Assembly: GCF_945859705.1 (NCBI RefSeq)
Contig: NC_079135.1
Coordinates: forward strand, 28,445,679-28,509,678
Origin: Episyrphus balteatus
Taxonomy: Eukaryota; Arthropoda; Insecta; Diptera; Syrphidae
Reading direction: 5' to 3'
DNA length: 64,000 bases
Shown in pieces: positions 1 to 12,056 of the stretch; positions within the stretch are counted from its first letter, which is position 1; each line of letters opens with the position of its first letter. Made by a program: the position numbers and the translations under genes. The notes under the pieces were generated by a model. The model had not been told where the DNA came from. It searched no databases and saw only the letters and a list, made by a program, of their open reading frames with translations.

Positions 1-3000
1 GACTTGACTCTATAGAGAGATAGACAAATATTTTATCATTCCTAGAAGTTCAAGACAATTCTCGCTTATTTAAGTGTTAAGTTGGAATGAGATAAGGTTG
101 CTTATCTATTTGAGAGTCTGTCTGTCCTCTTCTGGACACAGATCGGATGTAGAATTGTGAAGTATTTTTTTATTTTATTTTGTATGTTTCATTGTATGAA
201 ATCAATAACAAATTTAATTGCTCATCAGGGTGGCGAGTACACGAGAACAACACGAGTGTTTGTTTTTTGATAAGAATACTTCTTTGAGCTCACATAATTG
301 GGTGCGAATATGATCATGACGAAAATGTATTACCTATTTTTTTTTTGTTTTGTTTTGTTTTGTACTTTTAATTTTTTTTATTTATGCGGTTATGTAATTT
401 TTATTTAAATTATCTTATCTGGTTTTTTGTGTGATATGCTTATGAAGTAATGAATCGATCTGACAGCCTACTGAATTATTTGCCCACTTTGGTTCTGTTT
501 CTTGCAAATAGAATTTATTTCCAATTAAAACTGGATTGTGATTCAACACCTAAACGTTAAAGTTAATGCCATTTCGCATCTCTTGTTATATACAAATAAT
601 ATTTAACATGGCTGAGGTACTATATAATTGCGGGGTTCACATTTACATATGGGGTTAACGTCGATTTTGAGGTGTGTTTTTTTGGCTAAGCAGCAAAAGT
701 CAAATCAAACTACGGATAGAATTCTCGGTGGGAGTCTGTTTGCTGTGAAAATTAGAAATCTACCAACTTAAAAGTTGCTAATACGTTTTGTTTTTAATTT
801 GTTTCTACTGCAAATAGCTTTACCAAACAAAAAGGTTTAATTTAAACGGTTAACTTATTGTTAACTGATCCATAAGCAGCCTGAGACTGGACATATTTTT
901 ATATTTTCCTAGGGTTTCTCATTTTGCCCATTTAATATTTTCGGTAATGTTCCTATGTGACTGAACAAAATTTTAAGATTTCAAGACAGTGTTTTCCAAT
1001 AATTCTATTCAATACTTGATATTATCTCCTCTATGGCTTATGACAACTGGGAGTCTACAATTCATTCCACAAATTAAGTTTTTAAGATCAGTTTTGAGCT
1101 GATCAAGATTACTTGAAGGTGAATTTCGGTCGGAAATGCGTTCCTACAGCATTTCTCAAGCACGTTCTATTGAATACAAATGCAAATTTCTGGGTTGTAA
1201 ATCCAAAGTTGTTATACCATTGTCTTGAGGATATTTTAAAAACAAAAGCACTATATACCTATGAGCTCCTGCATTATCGTACTCGAGGATATCAGTCACG
1301 TATCTTTGGGCATTTAACTAGGTCTAGAAAAGCTCACTAGCCCCGTACGTGTTGTAAAGCAGATTCTAACCACAGGAAAATGTACGAACCACCTTTAAAC
1401 TTTTTTCAGGTTGCCAGATATATTTCAGCAAATCTTTGCCCTTATCATTAAAAAAATCTTTGGTCTGATCATAAAAATAATGATCAGATGGTTCAAATTT
1501 GGATTTAAATTTCGCGGTTTTAATGGAAAAATTCATCAGAAAACAAATTTAAAAAGGTGAATATCGCCATGACGTCTGTCGGTGTGTGCATCTGTATGTT
1601 CTGTACATATTTCAGTAGCCTTAGCGGGTAGACGTATTTTTTAAAACTTTGGGAAAGTGATCTGATATAATGAACCACAAAATTCCCCAAATGATTTTTT
1701 TTTTTTTGAAGCACTCCAGTTTTATCGCCGCAACTAGTATCACTGTGTGTGTATCGCAACAGATACTCGGGCGGAGACGTGCCACGTTTTTTTAGAATTA
1801 TGTAACTGATTACTAAGAAATATGGCAAATTTCATTACACCCCAGTAAACTCTCCAGATTGTAACCTTTTTCAGAAATTAGGTAAAATTTATACTGTTCT
1901 TTTTTTACAATTTTTTTATTAGAACATGTTATTTTGAACAAAAATTATATTAAAGTTCAATTCCAATGAGGTATTTTTTTTCGAAATCGGTTGAAAATTG
2001 TATCAGAGCAAAATTTTAAACGATATCAAACCAATGGGGAAGTATAGAAATTTCGATTAAAATTGGGTCTTGAACGAAAATTTATATTATTCATAAACAA
2101 AACTCAAAAACAAACAAAAATACCCTCGTGTACCAGCAGAGTTCAACATACAACTGAGCAAGTTATACGTACGCGTACGTATTTGTTCAAAATATTATTC
2201 TTTTGTCTTTAAATGGCTATGTGCTGCAATGTTTATGAATGAAATAACTAAAAGTCTATTTTCTTTGTTTGTTTTGCTTACTTATCCAAGGTTATGAAGT
2301 AAGTGAAAAGGAAATCTAATTATCAACCTTATAAGCCAATAAAATCTAACAAGTCAATGAAACAATAAAAAACAAAAGAAACAAAAAATAAACACTTTGG
2401 TAAATTAAATCAGGTTTAGTTTTGAAATTTCAATGGCCACAATTACTTGAATTTTCCATTTTATTATTCAGCACATTAGTGCAAATTTGAATATTTATTA
2501 AGAATCTATCTATTTTATGTTTTGTTTCTAGAAGATTGAACAAAAAATTATTTCTTTCCTTCATTTCTAGAGATTTAAATTTCTTTTATTTTCCAATTGA
2601 TTTACAAGGAAAGTGGTTTAAGCTCATTCTATGTTATAAGACATGCAAAACTTGGTGGTTAAATTTTTATTTTTAGCTCAAGCGTTGGCGCTTTTTTTAA
2701 CTGTTTCTTCTAACTGGGATAGAGCAATTTGAATAAGTAAATCGGCAACAAGAATTTATAATAATCATTTAAAATACAACAAGACTTCAAGGTCAAGTAA
2801 TAATCAAGATCAAATTATGTATTGAAATCCCTTGGGTCCATTTTTAAAGCACAGATGTAAGTGCAAATTGTCAACCCACTGTTAATACCTTCTCATATAT
2901 TGTTAGGAGAGATTCAAAAACCAGTATGGATTCGATGCAAAAAAATTAAACATAAAATTTATTCAAGCGTTTGTACTGTAACAAAGTTTGAAAAAACTGT

Positions 3001-3204
3001 TAAAAACATATTTTATTATTAACTATTTGAGTTTACACATGAAATAAAGCACAATATAACAGGGAAGATTTGTGCTACACTTACTATATTAATTTTACTG
3101 GTATTAGCATTTAAAGATTTTGCATTGAAATCGAATTTTAACATCTAGAAACAAACAAAAGTATATCTACCGATCTAACTGCTCTTTATAATATTTTTAT
3201 CGTG
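1..3204. other. Non-coding AT-rich DNA left of the P450 gene
   Basis: I see no exon here that I can support. Short open frames (for example 1113-1340 plus and 1520-1828 minus) show no recognised domain. An 18-bp perfect palindrome of alternating TACG/CGTA bases lies at 2165-2182. If the missing N-terminal exon of syd lies left of the window, this stretch is part of a syd intron, but that is inference. The 3' untranslated region of the P450 gene should occupy the right edge, just below 3205. Confidence 0.5.
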
Positions 3205-5041
3205 TTAGGATTTTCTATGCTCCAAACCCATTTGGAATCCGTTATCTGATCTTAGAACAAGATTCATGCGTGGCTTAACGTCCTCTCCTAGAGGTAGTAA
3301 TTTGAATTTTTGTACAATCTTCATAATAACACACTTCATCTCAAGCATAGCAAATTTCTGTCCAATACAATTTCTCGGTCCAGCACTAAATGGTATAAAC
3401 GAAAAGGAACTAGCACGATCTGATGACTCTAGCAGATGACGTTCCGGTCGAAATTCCTCTGGATCAGGAAATAAATCAGCATCATGTCCCATTAACCAAA
3501 TGCCAAGTAATATTTCACTTCCTGCTGGAAGGACTCCTCCATCTTAATAAATTAAATATATATATATTAAATTTATTCCAAAAATCTATGCTTAATTTTG
3601 AATCTTACCATAGCTCATATCTTGCAATAGTTCTCTTGCAATCACTGGCACCGGTGGATAAAGTCTCAAAGTTTCCTTTATTACACCTTCAGTATATTTC
3701 AATTCCTGCAAGACTCGATAGCTAATGCAATTATCTTCCTCTTTGTCCAGAATTTCACATATCTCTTCATAAAGCTTTTCTTGAACATTTGAATGTCGAG
3801 CAATTTGTGAGAGGGCGAAACTTATAGCCGAAGTTGTTGTATCGTGACCTTCAAACATAAATGTATCAACTTCTTCTCGTATGTCTTCATTTGTAAGAGG
3901 TTTTCCTTCGCATGTTGATTGAAGTAGTACATCTAATAGAGCCATTCGTTCTTTTGACTCTACACCTTCATTTGCTTGAGGAAAAATATTTCGTTAAGAA
4001 AAATATTCTTATTGCGAATTCAATTTTACACTTACAAATATGATTTCCATTTTCTTGATTCTGCAATTCATCTTTTAGTGCCTTTCGATGCTCTTCAATG
4101 ACTTTTATTGTAAAACTATGCATAGTTTTGATACATTCAATTTGTCGACGTTTGATTTTAGGACAGACTATACTAAATATAGTGTCATTTGCAATAGGAA
4201 CGTTTAGAAACCGCAAAGACATGATCTGAGTGATGCTAAAAGTGTAATAGACAAAATACATCTCAAGTTTCGTTTTCTATAATGTCACTTTTGCCATAAC
4301 TTACTCATTTACAGCTCGAGTGTATTCATTTGTTGGATCACTCTGTGCATTGATCTTTGTACCCATCGCAGTCTCTGGCAAATTGGTGGTTTGAAATTTG
4401 TAAGTCAATCATTGAAATATGTAAATCATCACCCACCTGTTATGATATCCAAGGCTGCCAATCCAATATACGGATGAACATCAAATTCTTTACCAGTTTG
4501 GCAGTGCTTTTCAAGTTGTTTCACCAAAACATCACTTTGTTGATCGAATACCTCTACAAACCGCTCGAGAATTTGAAAATGAAAAGTTGGTGTAATGATT
4601 TTCCGCCGGGCAAACCATTTACGTCCATCGCTCATTAGTAACCCAGTTCCAAGCCATGGTCGGAGTAAATTATACAAATGATGTTTTTTAATGTGTGTCT
4701 GGCTGCTTAGCAGAACCTCTGCCACTTTTGGATCACCGATAGCTATGATCAAGCGATTGAATATCCAAATTCGATAAACTTTTCCCCATATCTTTCGAAA
4801 ATGTATTATTTGCTTGAAAAAGTCTTTCAAAAATTTTACTTTTATTTTTTTTAAGAAGAAAATCTCGAGTTTTGAACTTACTTTGTGGTGAAAGACAAAA
4901 TAATTTATGAACACTTCCAACTAAAACAAATGGATAAGGTCCATTTAGATTAGCCACGAGTTGATTTTTATGTTTATTAAGGAAATATTGAGCAATAGTT
5001 AGAACAATGAGGAATGCAAAAATGCACAACCACAGCACCAT
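3205..5041 (-). CDS. Cytochrome P450, CYP4 family, complete, six exons
   Basis: Encodes a microsomal haem-thiolate monooxygenase of 506 aa; insect CYP4 enzymes oxidise fatty acids, hydrocarbons, hormones or xenobiotics. Exons in transcript order are 4882-5041, 4437-4823, 4305-4374, 4036-4235, 3609-3974 and 3205-3542. All introns are 57-70 bp, GT/AG, and phases add up exactly. A hydrophobic N-terminal anchor (residues about 1-18, MVLWLCIFAFLIV) would place it in the ER. The C-helix stretch contains RRKIITPTFHF. The CYP4-type I-helix motif EVDTFMFEGHDTTTSA lies at about 307-322, ETLR (ExxR) at 373-376, and FRPERH and the haem loop FSAGPRNCIG follow, with the thiolate Cys near 453. The CYP4 hallmark ETAMGTKINAQ spans the exon 2/3 junction. 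Exon 2 was started at 4823 because only that acceptor restores frame. The subfamily is not determined. No broken residue is seen. Confidence 0.93.
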
Positions 5042-6823
5042 AATGTTGGGCTAGCTACTTGTTCGATGGCACCTTTCGTTATGGCTGAATGTTGGAAATA
5101 TCAATTCCAGAGAGCCGATGAGAGCTTTGATAATCTTTATAATTTATTTATAACTCGACCAAAAAAAAAATATAACAAAAAAATAATAATCGCTTCAGGT
5201 TTCAAAAAGTATGCAAATATACTGCACTTACATTACATACATAAATGCTGACATTCAAAGATTATTATTGGTTATCATTTAAATACTTTTTATGGTATTT
5301 TATGAAAATGTTCATTTTCTTATTGTTTTTCAAATTTTGTAGGAAAGATAACGGCATTGATAGTTTGTAATAAATAAAAAATCTTAAGTGAGTGCAAGTT
5401 GTGTGTAAGGAAAATGGGTGATTATTTCTATAGAAAAGTCTAAAGGTTATTTGTTTAAGTGAAATAAGTCTGTACACTATGATTGAATGCACTTTGAAGA
5501 CTATATTTTTCACTTCTGTTTTGCTAAGCTTATTCCGGGCATGTGTTCTATATAGAAATAATATTCAATAAAATGTGAAAAAAGCCGGGTTGATAATAAA
5601 TTGAGGTGTTTAGAAATAAAGAGGATTAAGCGATTTTTTTTTGTTTGAAAAATGAAGGTTACACGTGTTTGTTCTTATTTTTAATCCTATAGTTTTTAAT
5701 ATTGATCATCGGTTAATTAGGGATTAGTTTTAAATGTTATCACTTTACATTGTATTTAAATATTCAATTGACAAATTCGTTTTTTAACTGAACTTGATAA
5801 AATAACTGAAAATAGAGTGTTTCTTTTACAAATCAATGAAATGAAAATAAAAGTTCTATTGTAGGATTACAGGAGTTTTGGATTTGCAGTTCATTGAAGT
5901 GTTAAGTATTTAAAATAATTAATTTTGTTTCCCAGTGGTGAATTTGCCGCGAAGGGAGCTTTTTACAATAATTTAAAAATTAAGAGTGAAAATGAGGGGA
6001 TATGAAAAATGTCATGCCGTTCTTTAAACAGTTGATGTAGTATATATACCTCTGGGAATAATTGTTCTTTGCAAATATTTGAAATTACGTGAGAGACTAA
6101 AGCTGTTCACCATTTTAAAATGTCAATACATTTAGCCCATCGAATTTTTTGGATGGGCTTTATAATTTATTCCCTATTTTCTTGTAATTTATATGCATTA
6201 AGGAAGTTTCACTCATTTTTTTATTGCTTGGCTCTACATTCTTTAATAGTTAGGTAAAGTTTTTGAAATTTAAAAATTGGTTTTAAAATTTTTTTTAAAT
6301 ATTTGTCGAATTATATTGGAAAAACTTCGGAAACTTTTATGATTTGGACGAAAAATACTAATTTTGGAAAAAATAACAGTCCCAAAAATTTCAATAAAAA
6401 CTTTTTGTTAGAAAAGATGATGAAAAGTTTGGTATTTCTTCGTCACTCTCAATTTGTTCATCTTGCTGCGTGGTTACACAAAAATTGGTCTCCACACAGC
6501 AAAAAAGCATTTGGTGGGGTCATTATTTATTGATAAATTCATTTTTTAAGAACTACATATATCTACAAAGTTCTAAACAAATTAAATACATCAGGTAAAA
6601 ATTTGCTTGTGTAAAGTGGGTAAGCATTTTATGAGGAATAAGACCCGATTTCAAAAGCTTTCTGGAAATTTTTAAAGCAATTGAAAATGTGCACCCAATA
6701 ATGGGCAAACGGTACTCAGCATTGATCATCATAGTTTAAGACCTGGTCATACAATGACTTTCCCTCATGGAGTCCCGCGCTTAATTTTGTGAATGTTGTG
6801 ACCAACATGTCGCCGCTGTTAAA
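5042..6823. other. Non-coding DNA upstream of the P450 gene
   Basis: This should include the P450 promoter, which reads leftward from about 5042. I cannot point to a convincing TATA box or start site. The rest is AT-rich with many homopolymer tracts, and I see no supported coding exon or repeat. Confidence 0.4.
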
Positions 6824-7039
6824 GAAAACCGGCATAACTCAAAAATCTTTTCTTCAGAAAAGCAGATTTGTCAATTTTCCATAGGTACTATTTTCATAAA
6901 ATGAAGAAAAAGAATCAGCTGTGTGATAGGATGCTAATCCTTTAAATTTATACTGAGTTTACAAAAATGAAGAATGTATTGTTTGCAGTATACCGGCATT
7001 AATAACTAAAAAAAGGATTTTTGAGTTATGCCGGTTTTC
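6824..7039. repeat. Short inverted-repeat element with perfect 24-bp arms
   Basis: Left arm 6824-6847 (begins GAAAACCGGCATAACTC) is the exact reverse complement of right arm 7016-7039. They are separated by about 170 bp. This fits a small MITE-like or foldback element. It abuts the older dispersed repeat that runs on to 7333. Confidence 0.6.
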
Positions 7040-8180
7040 TTTTTTTTTTTCTATTTTAATCAAAATCGTTAGAGCCGTTTTTGAAAAAAAAATAACTTTT
7101 CTATTTCCGTTATATGACAGGTACCGTTACTTTTGGTCCTAAAAAAATTTCAATTTGTCCTCTTGGTAATCACCCAAAACTGTTAATTACCAAGTTTGAA
7201 GAAAATCACAGACAGACAGACAGGCAGATAGAATTGCCGGACCCACTTTTTTGGCATTCTCCATCATCGTAATGTCAAGTAAAATTGTTATCTCGAGTTC
7301 GATTTTTTTCCGAATCCTAAACCTGCCCTATAGTTACGGTGACCATCCGTCCCGGTTTACCCGGGACTGTCCCGTATTTCTACAGCTTGTCCCGGGTTTT
7401 TATTTAAGAAACCCGGGACGTATAAGTGTCCCGTATTTTGTAATTTGTCCCGTGATTGTCCCGTATTTGGACATTCTCTGTATTCAATTCAAATTCTTTT
7501 GTATTCAATATTTTAAATACTTTGTACGGAAAACAAGAAAACAGTGGCTGGAATTTAAAAATTTTTCTAAGGTAAGAATTTCGTTACCTAAGCTGCGTAT
7601 TGTGCAACGAAAAGCAAAATTTTGTGCTGGTTTTGTATGAAAATTTTCGTTTCGCCTCTAGACTAGGCTAGTCTTATTTAAATGTTCGTCAATTATTTAG
7701 TTCCAGCTTCTGTTTGTCAGGTTGCTACACCAGGTAAAATGTTTTCGAATAAAGAACAACACATGGAAGAGTAAAGAACCCATTTAAGTTTCAAAACTTT
7801 TAAGGACATGTCAAAAGCTGTGTTAAAGATCATACATTTTCAAAATCATTTAAAATAAAATTAAAATGTTAAAAAACAGCTGTCCCGATTCTGATTAAAA
7901 AAAATATTTTTTTAGAAGTTATTAACAGACATTATTATTAAACCATTTTTTTGATCTCTGATTTCGTAAACGACTTAAATGATTTCAACAAAAACGCTCC
8001 CATAAAATCATTTGGGAAATCTTGATATCAAAATAAAGAAAAATTATGAAAACTCATTTAAAAAAATTTATTTTTTTTTTTTTGAAAAATCAATATTTTC
8101 GAAACGATCCACTGTCCCGGGTTTCGCTTCCAGAAATATGGGCACCGTACCTATAGTACCTATGTATATCGCAAGTAAAA
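7040..8180. mobile_element. Older dispersed repeat split by an 815-bp hAT-like non-autonomous element
   Basis: An element at about 7335-8149 begins TACGGTGACCAT and ends with the near complement ATGGGCACCGTA. The 7-bp sequence CCTATAG is duplicated on both sides (7327-7333 and 8150-8156). Near the left end are several copies of GTCCCGT/CCCGGG. No transposase is present, so it would move in trans. The size of the target duplication suggests hAT or a related superfamily, which is inference. The flanks read as one older repeat when the insertion is removed. They include an ACAG/GCAG microsatellite at about 7209-7230 and the run AATTGCCGGACCC, of a type I associate with dispersed insect repeats. 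Confidence 0.5.
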
Positions 8181-9879
8181 AATGGGGGTTATAAAATTGA
8201 AATTTGTTAAAATTTAGCTTAGGCACGTCCATTCCGATTAAAGATGCAAAAATGTGCATTTTACCAATGTTACCATTGGTATGAAATTTGCCAAGAACTC
8301 TTTTCATTATAGATTTTACTTATAAACTAAACATTCATGCCAAATTTTTACATTGTACTATAATTTGCAACTGCAACAAGGTTATGGTTTCATAATTTTT
8401 TTTTTTAAACGATTAAAAATGTAGGCATAGTATTACTTAATCGTTTTTTTTAATTCCTTTTGTTCTTATTTCTTTTTTGTGAACCTTTTTACTCAATAAA
8501 CTGTTTCCTTATTTTAACTTATTTTGTTTAATAAATATTTACCTTTTTTTTAACGAAAAATACAAATTTATTTTATTCACCTCGTGGTTTTGTGAATTTT
8601 TTTTAATTTACATAAAATGTAAATAAACTACTCGAGCGTAAAAGCGAACCTGTTACGGGGCAAAACAAAAAAAAATGAATTAAATTTGACCTTCATTTTC
8701 AAAAATAAACTCATTCAATAAAATAGTCAGTCAATGATGTCATCTCATTATCACCATGTCTAGTCTCATTTATCTTACAAAATATAAACAAAAATTAAAA
8801 TAAAGCAAAGCATTGAAATAAAGTAGGAAGGAAATATAGTGAGGTGAATTTTGACCTGCTGCTCATTTTAGTCTCACTCAATTAGGAAGTGAAAGTAATT
8901 TTAAATCCGCAAACCTCTTTTTCTAGCTTATTGCTGCTCTTCAAACTCATAAATCTTAATTATCAAGATGAAGTTTTGTGATAAATTAATGAAAATGAAA
9001 TTTTAATGTTGGTGCAATAAAGACTATGTTGCATCGAATTAAAAGGGCTTTTGTATTATGTGGCTTATGTCGTTTTCTTTCACTCCAATGAGAGTACCCT
9101 TTTAGTACTTATTTTTGCACTTTTGAAGGTTTTGTGTTCTTTGACGCCACAAAAGTGTAAAAAAAAAATTACTCCGGAGTAATTTTAGTACTACGGAGTA
9201 CCCCGGATTTACTCCACATTTTTAGTCAGATTTACACCGATTTGCACACGCACTTGCACACACACTTATGAATTTGAAGTTTGACATTTTAAAATTTTGT
9301 TTGAAAATTGAAAATGCAAAAAGTTTTTCTTTCAAACTCTTTTGTTATTAACAAAAAACAACCATTATGAATATATTTTCTACTGTATTATATTCCGCCA
9401 GATATATTTCTTCCATTTTTGCGTTAATTCTTCACTTTTTCCAAAATGAAATTGAAAACCGAATAAAAAAAAATTTCCGCCAGTGTTCTTCATCAATAAA
9501 AAAAAATCCTGTGCCATATAACCGAAAATTCCCTTTTTTTTCTGCGTTGATGGGATATTTTTATTTTACAATTATAAAATCAAACTAAGGGTGTGTGTCA
9601 ATTAGGCTGAAAAAAAACGATCAGAAGCATAATGAAAAATATACCAAAAGTAAAACTAAGTCCGCTTCTACACGAAGACGCAAAGCGCGAGACGCACATA
9701 AGAGCAAAGGAAATAAAGTTCGAAAAAAAGGGAAGGAAGATTTTCTACCGTGAGTCTCCGGTAAAAAAATTTGTGACTCTTTTTGACGTTTCTCTTTGAT
9801 CTTGTTCTTTTTTTTTTGCTGTTCTGCTTTATTTCGTCGGTTGCGGAATCTGCTTCGTTGGTTGTGTATTATTTGCGAG

Positions 9880-9988
9880 TTGTTTTTTTTTGTATATTTT
9901 GGTGTTTTTTTTTTTTGTAATTAAAATACATAGTTGTTTTTTTTGTATATTTTGGTGTTTTTTTTTTTTTGTAATTAAAATACATAGT
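9880..9988. repeat. Tandem duplication, two copies of about 54 bp
   Basis: Two adjacent copies of a T-rich unit containing TGTATATTTTGGTG and ending AATTAAAATACATAG lie inside the nested element. Small differences are confined to T-tract length. Confidence 0.7.
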
Positions 9989-9989
9989 C

Positions 9990-10105
9990 TGTTTCTACAC
10001 GAAGACGTAGACGCACAAGATGCACATAAGAGCAAAGGAGAAATCGATTTTTCTCTCTCTCTTGTTCTTATGTGCATCTCGTGCGTCTACGTCTTCCTGT
10101 AGAAG
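9990..10105. repeat. Long near-perfect hairpin
   Basis: The arms (about 41 bp each) contain GACGTAGACGCACAAGATG and its near reverse complement, with a short pyrimidine-rich loop. The same sequence recurs near 9670 and 10249, so the hairpin is built from the tips of the surrounding element. Confidence 0.7.
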
Positions 10106-11404
10106 TCGTCATACGAAAACAAGAACAAAATAAAACCAAAGAAAATAACTGTCAAATTTGCGTCTTCAAAAAAAATAATACGTGTAGAAGCGCGTGAACC
10201 ACCGAAACGAAAATCAAAAGGAAATTGGAAGGTGATTTCTGCGCCTTCCGTCTTCGTGTATTATGTTTCATATGTTATTAATATTAATTTTTCTTTTCAA
10301 TTCATAAAATGTTTTCCCTAGGCCTGTTATTACTATTTTCTTCAAGGAAATTATCCATTTTTGCCTTGTCACACACACAATTACATAAAAAAAAAATTAC
10401 TCTCATTATGTTCTTTCACTCCAGAAAAAGGAGTACAAATTTAGAGTACTCCTTAATAGAGTGAAAGAAAACGACATTAGACTAGCTCAGTGCCGTCATT
10501 AAATCACATTATTTTATGTAATACAATACAACAACAAAAAGTGAAGGCAATTAGAAAAAAAAAAAAAAACAAAACAAACGTTCACCTATGGATCTTGTGA
10601 AGTTGGTAATAATTTTGTCTGACCCATTAATCTACTGAACGCTAAAATATAATTACGGTTATTATTATAATACAAAACAGGAATATTTTTAGATGTAAAC
10701 CTGTTTGGTTAACATACATTAAAGTACTTGTTATAATTAGTTAGATTTGATAAAGAAAATAATTTTGCTTTGTGGTAGAGACTTGAGAAGTGTGCAAAAG
10801 CAATTAAACTTCTTGTTGAGTAACAAGAAAATTGGACACATTTTTAACTCTTTTTGTATTCAAAGTCTTATTCTTCTAATAACTCATAATGGTATAGTTT
10901 TGGGTTCAAAGAAATAATTTTAATACAAGTTTAGGTGTATAGATGGATATCATGCACACTTATGTTTCTTGAGCATTTTACCAAGCATGATTCTTTTTGG
11001 TGCAAGAAAATTCTGCAACTATGGTTGATAGTCATATCGGCACTTAAATTATAGTTTTTTGCAGAAAAGAAAAACACGAGATTAGAGGGGCGACGTTTTT
11101 CTAAGGGGTTGTAAGTAAATGAGTCGCAACCGTTCTTTATACGGGGACAAGTTGAAATTCTCAACCCACGAGAGTTCTCTTAAGGTAAAACAGAGGAATC
11201 TACGCTGTATTTCTTCGATTTGTTTAATGTCTTCCTAAATGACTTCCTTGTTGCCGTCTGTTAGAAAATTCATCATTTTTTTAAAATATTGATCTTCGTT
11301 TCCAAGTTACTATTAATAGAGCTTAATATTGGCTTGTCGTTTGGCAGAAAACCAAAAGTTGTTAATGTCATCGTTAATAATGATTTTTCAAAAAAAAAAA
11401 ACAC

Positions 11405-11860
11405 TTTATTACAAAATAAAAATCATGTATTACTGAGTACATCATATTTCGACACTTGAAATTTTTCACATTCCCTCAAAATTTCATATTCCGTCAAAAT
11501 GAAATGTTTTCACATTTCAACGATTTTTTACTCTGTAAAAATACAACGGTGAAATAATGTTGTATTTTGAGATTCAGTCCTTAAAATTTACACCCACTTT
11601 GGTGCTGAGGTGAAAAAAACAAGTACTCCTCTGTTTAGAAATGTAAAGAAATCTGAAATTGACCGAAAATTTACTGAGTAAAAAATCGTTGAAATGTATA
11701 AACATTGAAAAATGTTGAGGGTCTATGAAAAATTTCAAGTGTCGAAATATGATGTACTCAGTAACACCTACAACCTCTGCTAGGTCACTTCCAAAGTAAT
11801 TAACATGATTTTTATTTTGTAACACAGTGTAGGTAATCATTTTTATCAAAATAACGAAAC
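11405..11860. repeat. Inverted-repeat element of about 450 bp
   Basis: The left arm includes GAGTACATCATATTTCGACA followed by CTTGAAATTTTTCA. The right arm (about 11725-11765) is its reverse complement, and the outer sequence ACAAAATAAAAATCATG is also mirrored near 11805-11820. There is no coding potential. It ends directly against the ACCGACTTCC repeat at 11858. Confidence 0.6.
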
Positions 11861-12056
11861 CGACTTCCATGGATCAAAACTTTGTTTAATGGTTTTTCTC
11901 ATAGTTTCTATAGCCAACGGAATGAAATTTAAATGGAACCACACTGTACTAGCTTCCCAATACAAACAAAATTATCAAAATTTATTCACTCAGTCCAAAA
12001 TTATAAGGTAACAAAACTGAAAAAAAAAAAACAAATTTTTGGAAGCCAGTAAAAAC
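11858..12056. repeat. Dispersed ACCGACTTCC...GGAAG family, copy 1
   Basis: It begins ACCGACTTCC and ends near GGAAGCCAGT. Inside it shares several words with 32855-33037: ATTATCAAAATT, CACT(C/T)AGTCCAAA and GGTAACAAA. The two copies are clearly related but diverged by point changes and small gaps. I associate this motif set with repeats common in insect genomes, but cannot confirm that here. Confidence 0.6.

Larger units (their letters stand above)
9068..10476. mobile_element. Inverted-repeat element (about 1.4 kb) with nested insertions
   Basis: The tips are inverted copies of ATGTCGTTTTCTTTCACTC (left at about 9068, right at about 10458-10476). Just inside, both ends carry short GGAGTAC/GTACTCC runs. 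There is no coding capacity. A second element lies inside at about 9669-10260, with tips TACACGAAGACG. A strong hairpin at about 9990-10105 and a tandem pair of about 54 bp are nested within that. Confidence 0.5.

Noticed and set aside
1113..1340. 75-aa plus-strand frame
   Set aside because: No recognised domain, splice context or repeat relation; an alternative frame with two Cys also failed to match a zinc-finger pattern convincingly.
4357..4638. 93-aa plus-strand frame
   Set aside because: It is antisense to P450 exons 2 and 3.
7251..7640. 129-aa frame
   Set aside because: It runs across the boundary between the old repeat and the GTCCCG-rich element, so it is a chance fusion of non-coding repeat sequence.
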